64,000 bases of DNA from Chryseobacterium oranimense (GTDB lineage: Bacteria > Bacteroidota > Bacteroidia > Flavobacteriales > Weeksellaceae). Of the stretch, positions 61,669-64,000 are shown piece by piece. The stretch's first letter is position 1. Each line of letters begins with the position of its first letter. The notes beneath the pieces are model-generated. The model worked only from the letters and a program-made list of their open reading frames with translations. It ran no database searches and was not told where the DNA came from. The stretch covers positions 62,001 to 126,000 of the forward strand of contig NZ_CP104203.1 of NCBI RefSeq assembly GCF_025244725.1, in the 5' to 3' direction. A program made the translations under genes and the position numbers.

Positions 61669-62883
61669 ATGGGGATAACTAGAAATAATACGATTGATTT
61701 TTTTTTCGTTTTCCTGATCACTTTTGGATATATCTTTTTTTATGCATTTGCTATTCCATTCGATTTGCCTAATGCATATTTTTCGATTCCTTTCCGGGTT
61801 ATTCTGTTTTTAGTCAGCATATATGTTATATGTGCTAATTTTGAAAATGTAAAAAAAAGAAAGTCTACTATATTGTTTACATGCTTTTTTTGGCTTTTTT
61901 ATTTATTTAAAACCTTTTACAGTTTTAACCATTATACTTTTTCTGAGAATACAAAAAGCCAGGAATATGAAATCTACATGAGGATTGTTTTGCTTAATAT
62001 GTTTCCTTCTATTGCGCTGTTAAGCATTAATTTTTCAAAAGAAATGACGGAAAAGCTAAACCACCTTATTTTTAATTTTTTATTAATTATACTGGGATGT
62101 AGCTTTTTATATGTTATTCTTATAAGCCATACATTTGCCAGATCAAGCGGAATGCTTGCAAGTTATTATATAAGCACTGGCCATTATGGACTTTCTTTAA
62201 TCATATTATCCGTATTTTACTATTTCTTATCACCCCGTAAAAAGCTGAAGCCTGCTTTAGGACTAGGACTTGGCCTCTTTGCTATATTAATTTCTTCTGC
62301 CCGAAGCCCGATGTTGGCTGGTGCAGTCATTATTATTATCATGTTTTCTTATATCAATAAAGTAAAATACTGGTTAGGATTACTGTCAGCTATAATTATT
62401 TTTATAATAAGTATTTATTGCCTTAAGCATAGTTTCCTTTCTACCGAATATATTGTAAGAATTTATGATGCTGTTTTTGAAAGTAACGGTTATGGAAGAG
62501 CTTATTATTTATCTGCAGGATGGAATATTTTTAAAAACAATCCATTATTTGGTGGTGCTACTTTATTTGAAGACGGAATGTATCCGCACAATGTTTTTGT
62601 GGAAGTTTTAATGAGTATGGGGGTAGTAGGCTTTATTTTATTTTGTTTATATTTTAAAGATCTTGTGAAATTTAAACTGATATATATAAAGAAAAATATT
62701 TACTATTTACCCTACTTTTTATTTTTCGTTCAGTATCTCGTTCTTGTTCAAACTTCTTACTGTATATTTGCCAATATTGAATTTTGGTGTTTTTCAGCAG
62801 TAATTATATCTATAATTTTATTTTGTAATGATGAAAAAATTAAAAGTGATGACGGTCGTAGGCACACGACCGGAGATTATTAG
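61669..62883 (+). CDS. O-antigen ligase/polymerase-type membrane protein
   Basis: A 404-residue protein with about 10-11 TM helices. The Wzy_C-like signature is ISSARSPMLAGAVIIIIMFS and the loop ending PHNVFVEVLMSMGVVGFILFCLYF, common to O-antigen ligases (WaaL) and some polymerases. Together with the gene at 47779-49011 it makes two such proteins in the locus; which polymerises and which ligates is not decidable from sequence. Its last 56 bp overlap capG. Confidence 0.78.
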   Translation: MGITRNNTIDFFFVFLITFGYIFFYAFAIPFDLPNAYFSIPFRVILFLVSIYVICANFENVKKRKSTILFTCFFWLFYLFKTFYSFNHYTFSENTKSQEYEIYMRIVLLNMFPSIALLSINFSKEMTEKLNHLIFNFLLIILGCSFLYVILISHTFARSSGMLASYYISTGHYGLSLIILSVFYYFLSPRKKLKPALGLGLGLFAILISSARSPMLAGAVIIIIMFSYINKVKYWLGLLSAIIIFIISIYCLKHSFLSTEYIVRIYDAVFESNGYGRAYYLSAGWNIFKNNPLFGGATLFEDGMYPHNVFVEVLMSMGVVGFILFCLYFKDLVKFKLIYIKKNIYYLPYFLFFVQYLVLVQTSYCIFANIEFWCFSAVIISIILFCNDEKIKSDDGRRHTTGDY

Positions 62884-63967
62884 ATTATCGAGAGTATTAA
62901 CAGCTTTGGATGCTTCTGAAGCTATAGAACATATTATTGTCCATACAGGGCAGAACTACGATTATGAGCTGAATCAGATTTTCTTTGAAGACCTGGGTTT
63001 GCGCAAACCGGACTATTTCCTGGAAGCAGCAGGTAAATCAGCTACCGAAACAGTCGGAAATATTCTTATTAAAATTGACCCTCTTCTTGAACAGCTTAAT
63101 CCTGATGCATTTTTGGTTTTAGGAGATACCAATTCTTGCCTTTGTGCCATTCCTGCCAAAAAAAGACAAATTCCTATTTTCCATATGGAAGCTGGAAACA
63201 GATGTTTTGACCAAAGAGTTCCTGAAGAAACAAACCGTAAAATTGTTGATCATACTTCGGATGTTAATCTCACCTATTCAGATATTGCACGCGAATATTT
63301 ATTAAGAGAAGGACTTCCTGCAGATAGAATTATCAAAACAGGTTCACCAATGTTCGAGGTACTGACTCACTATTTACCGGAAATAGAAAAATCTGACGTT
63401 CTAAAAAGGTTAAACCTTGAAGAAGGTAAGTATTTTGTCGTTTCATCCCATAGGGAAGAAAATATTAATTCTGAAAAGAACTTTAATGGTTTAATGGAAA
63501 GTCTTAATGCAATTGCAGCAAAATTTAATTATCCTATCATTGTTTCTACACACCCTAGAACAAGAAACATGATTGATAAAAAGCAGATTGCAATGAGACC
63601 TGAAATTCATTTTTTGAAGCCATTAGGTTTTCATGATTATAATGCTCTTCAAATGAGAAGCTATGCTGTATTGTCTGATTCTGGAACAATTTCAGAAGAA
63701 TCATCTATACTTAATTTTAGAGCTCTTAACATAAGAGATGCCCATGAGAGACCGGAAGCGATGGAAGAAGCATCAGTAATGATGGTTGGGCTTTCCCCAG
63801 AAAGGGTTTTGCAGGGACTTACCCAGCTTCAGCAGCAAAAAACAGGGCTGGAAAGAAATTATAGACCGGTGTCTGATTATTCAATGCCGAATGTCTCTGA
63901 GAAAATGGTACGAATCATTTTAAGTTATACTGATTACATTAACAGAGTAGTTTGGAGCAAAAAATAA
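62828..63967 (+). CDS. capG: Non-hydrolysing UDP-sugar 2-epimerase (CapG/FnlC/WecB type)
   Basis: A 379-residue GT-B-fold epimerase: VMTVVGTRPEIIRLSRVL at the start, HTGQNYDYELNQIFFEDL, LVLGDTNSCL, FHMEAGNRCFDQRVPEETNRKIVDH and SHREENINSEKNF, and SDSGTISEESSIL near the end. As CapG/FnlC it makes UDP-L-FucNAc, the last step of the CapE-F-G path. A second ATG three bases later is as likely a start. It overlaps the membrane protein gene by 56 bp. Confidence 0.92.
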   Translation: MMKKLKVMTVVGTRPEIIRLSRVLTALDASEAIEHIIVHTGQNYDYELNQIFFEDLGLRKPDYFLEAAGKSATETVGNILIKIDPLLEQLNPDAFLVLGDTNSCLCAIPAKKRQIPIFHMEAGNRCFDQRVPEETNRKIVDHTSDVNLTYSDIAREYLLREGLPADRIIKTGSPMFEVLTHYLPEIEKSDVLKRLNLEEGKYFVVSSHREENINSEKNFNGLMESLNAIAAKFNYPIIVSTHPRTRNMIDKKQIAMRPEIHFLKPLGFHDYNALQMRSYAVLSDSGTISEESSILNFRALNIRDAHERPEAMEEASVMMVGLSPERVLQGLTQLQQQKTGLERNYRPVSDYSMPNVSEKMVRIILSYTDYINRVVWSKK

Positions 63968-64000
63968 TGAGAAATCTTTGGATTGCAACTGAGCTTTTTT
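63967..64000 (+). CDS. Partial glycosyltransferase (WbuB/CapM-like start)
   Basis: The last bases code for MRNLWIATELF and run off the window. The start overlaps the capG stop by one base (TAATG). The sequence fits the N-terminus of GT4 transferases of WbuB type, which commonly follow fnlC/capG and add L-FucNAc. With 11 residues the assignment is tentative. Confidence 0.5.
   Translation, partial: MRNLWIATELF

Overview
The window reads as a chromosomal segment of a flavobacterium close to Chryseobacterium/Elizabethkingia (phylum Bacteroidota). The signs are a low G+C content, Bacteroidota-type promoters (TAnnTTTG -7 boxes) in front of many genes, weak or absent Shine-Dalgarno sequences, many 'AQVGINT..P' secreted proteins, an Oar-like outer-membrane receptor, and a DegT/PglF/Wza/Wzc polysaccharide locus led by recX. 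I see no rRNA, tRNA, CRISPR array or transposase gene. The species assignment is inference.

Layout. (1) 1-3965, minus strand: an array of paired genes. Four lipoproteins with almost invariant mature parts (L genes) alternate with five divergent small secreted proteins of one family (S genes). I do not recognise either family. This is the best candidate in the window for an undescribed system. (2) 4119-13606: housekeeping and metabolic genes: PPK2 polyphosphate kinase, a DUF1573 protein, valyl-tRNA synthetase, a DUF4241 protein, a ribokinase-type sugar kinase, an alpha/beta hydrolase, an HD phosphohydrolase, two hypotheticals and a DUF72 protein. (3) 13701-21423: surface proteins: a fibre-like protein inside a 51-bp direct repeat, an Oar-like receptor, and a two-gene operon with an L-type lectin/CshA-repeat adhesin. 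(4) 22076-25171: class I ribonucleotide reductase operon nrdB - small ABM-like protein - nrdA, with a DnaA box upstream. (5) 25598-30806: MacAB-like efflux operon carrying an in-frame-stop pseudogene of a four-helix-bundle protein. (6) 30941-36180: a GT39-type transferase, then an arsenic-resistance block (thioredoxin-reductase-like flavoprotein, ArsR, DUF6428, ArsC-like phosphatase, ACR3 pump) with two copies of a putative ArsR operator. (7) 36306-38096: glyA and recX. (8) 38105-64000: a plus-strand Wzx/Wzy-type capsule or O-antigen locus of about 26 kb that continues past the window.

How the polysaccharide locus fits together. A PglF-like dehydratase and a DegT aminotransferase can make a 4-amino-6-deoxy sugar. 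A TviB-like dehydrogenase can make UDP-GalNAcA or a similar uronic acid. CapE/CapF/CapG are the set for UDP-L-FucNAc. An N-acetyl sugar amidotransferase with HisH and a HisF-like protein (Leu in place of catalytic Asp11) indicates an acetamidino sugar. An asparagine-synthase-like enzyme may amidate a uronic acid. Wza and Wzc export the polymer, one flippase and two polymerase/ligase-type membrane proteins assemble it, and several glycosyltransferases, an FkbM methyltransferase, an acyltransferase and a parallel beta-helix protein decorate or process it.

All functions come from reading motifs and family resemblance; no database search was run. Promoters and terminators are pattern-based.
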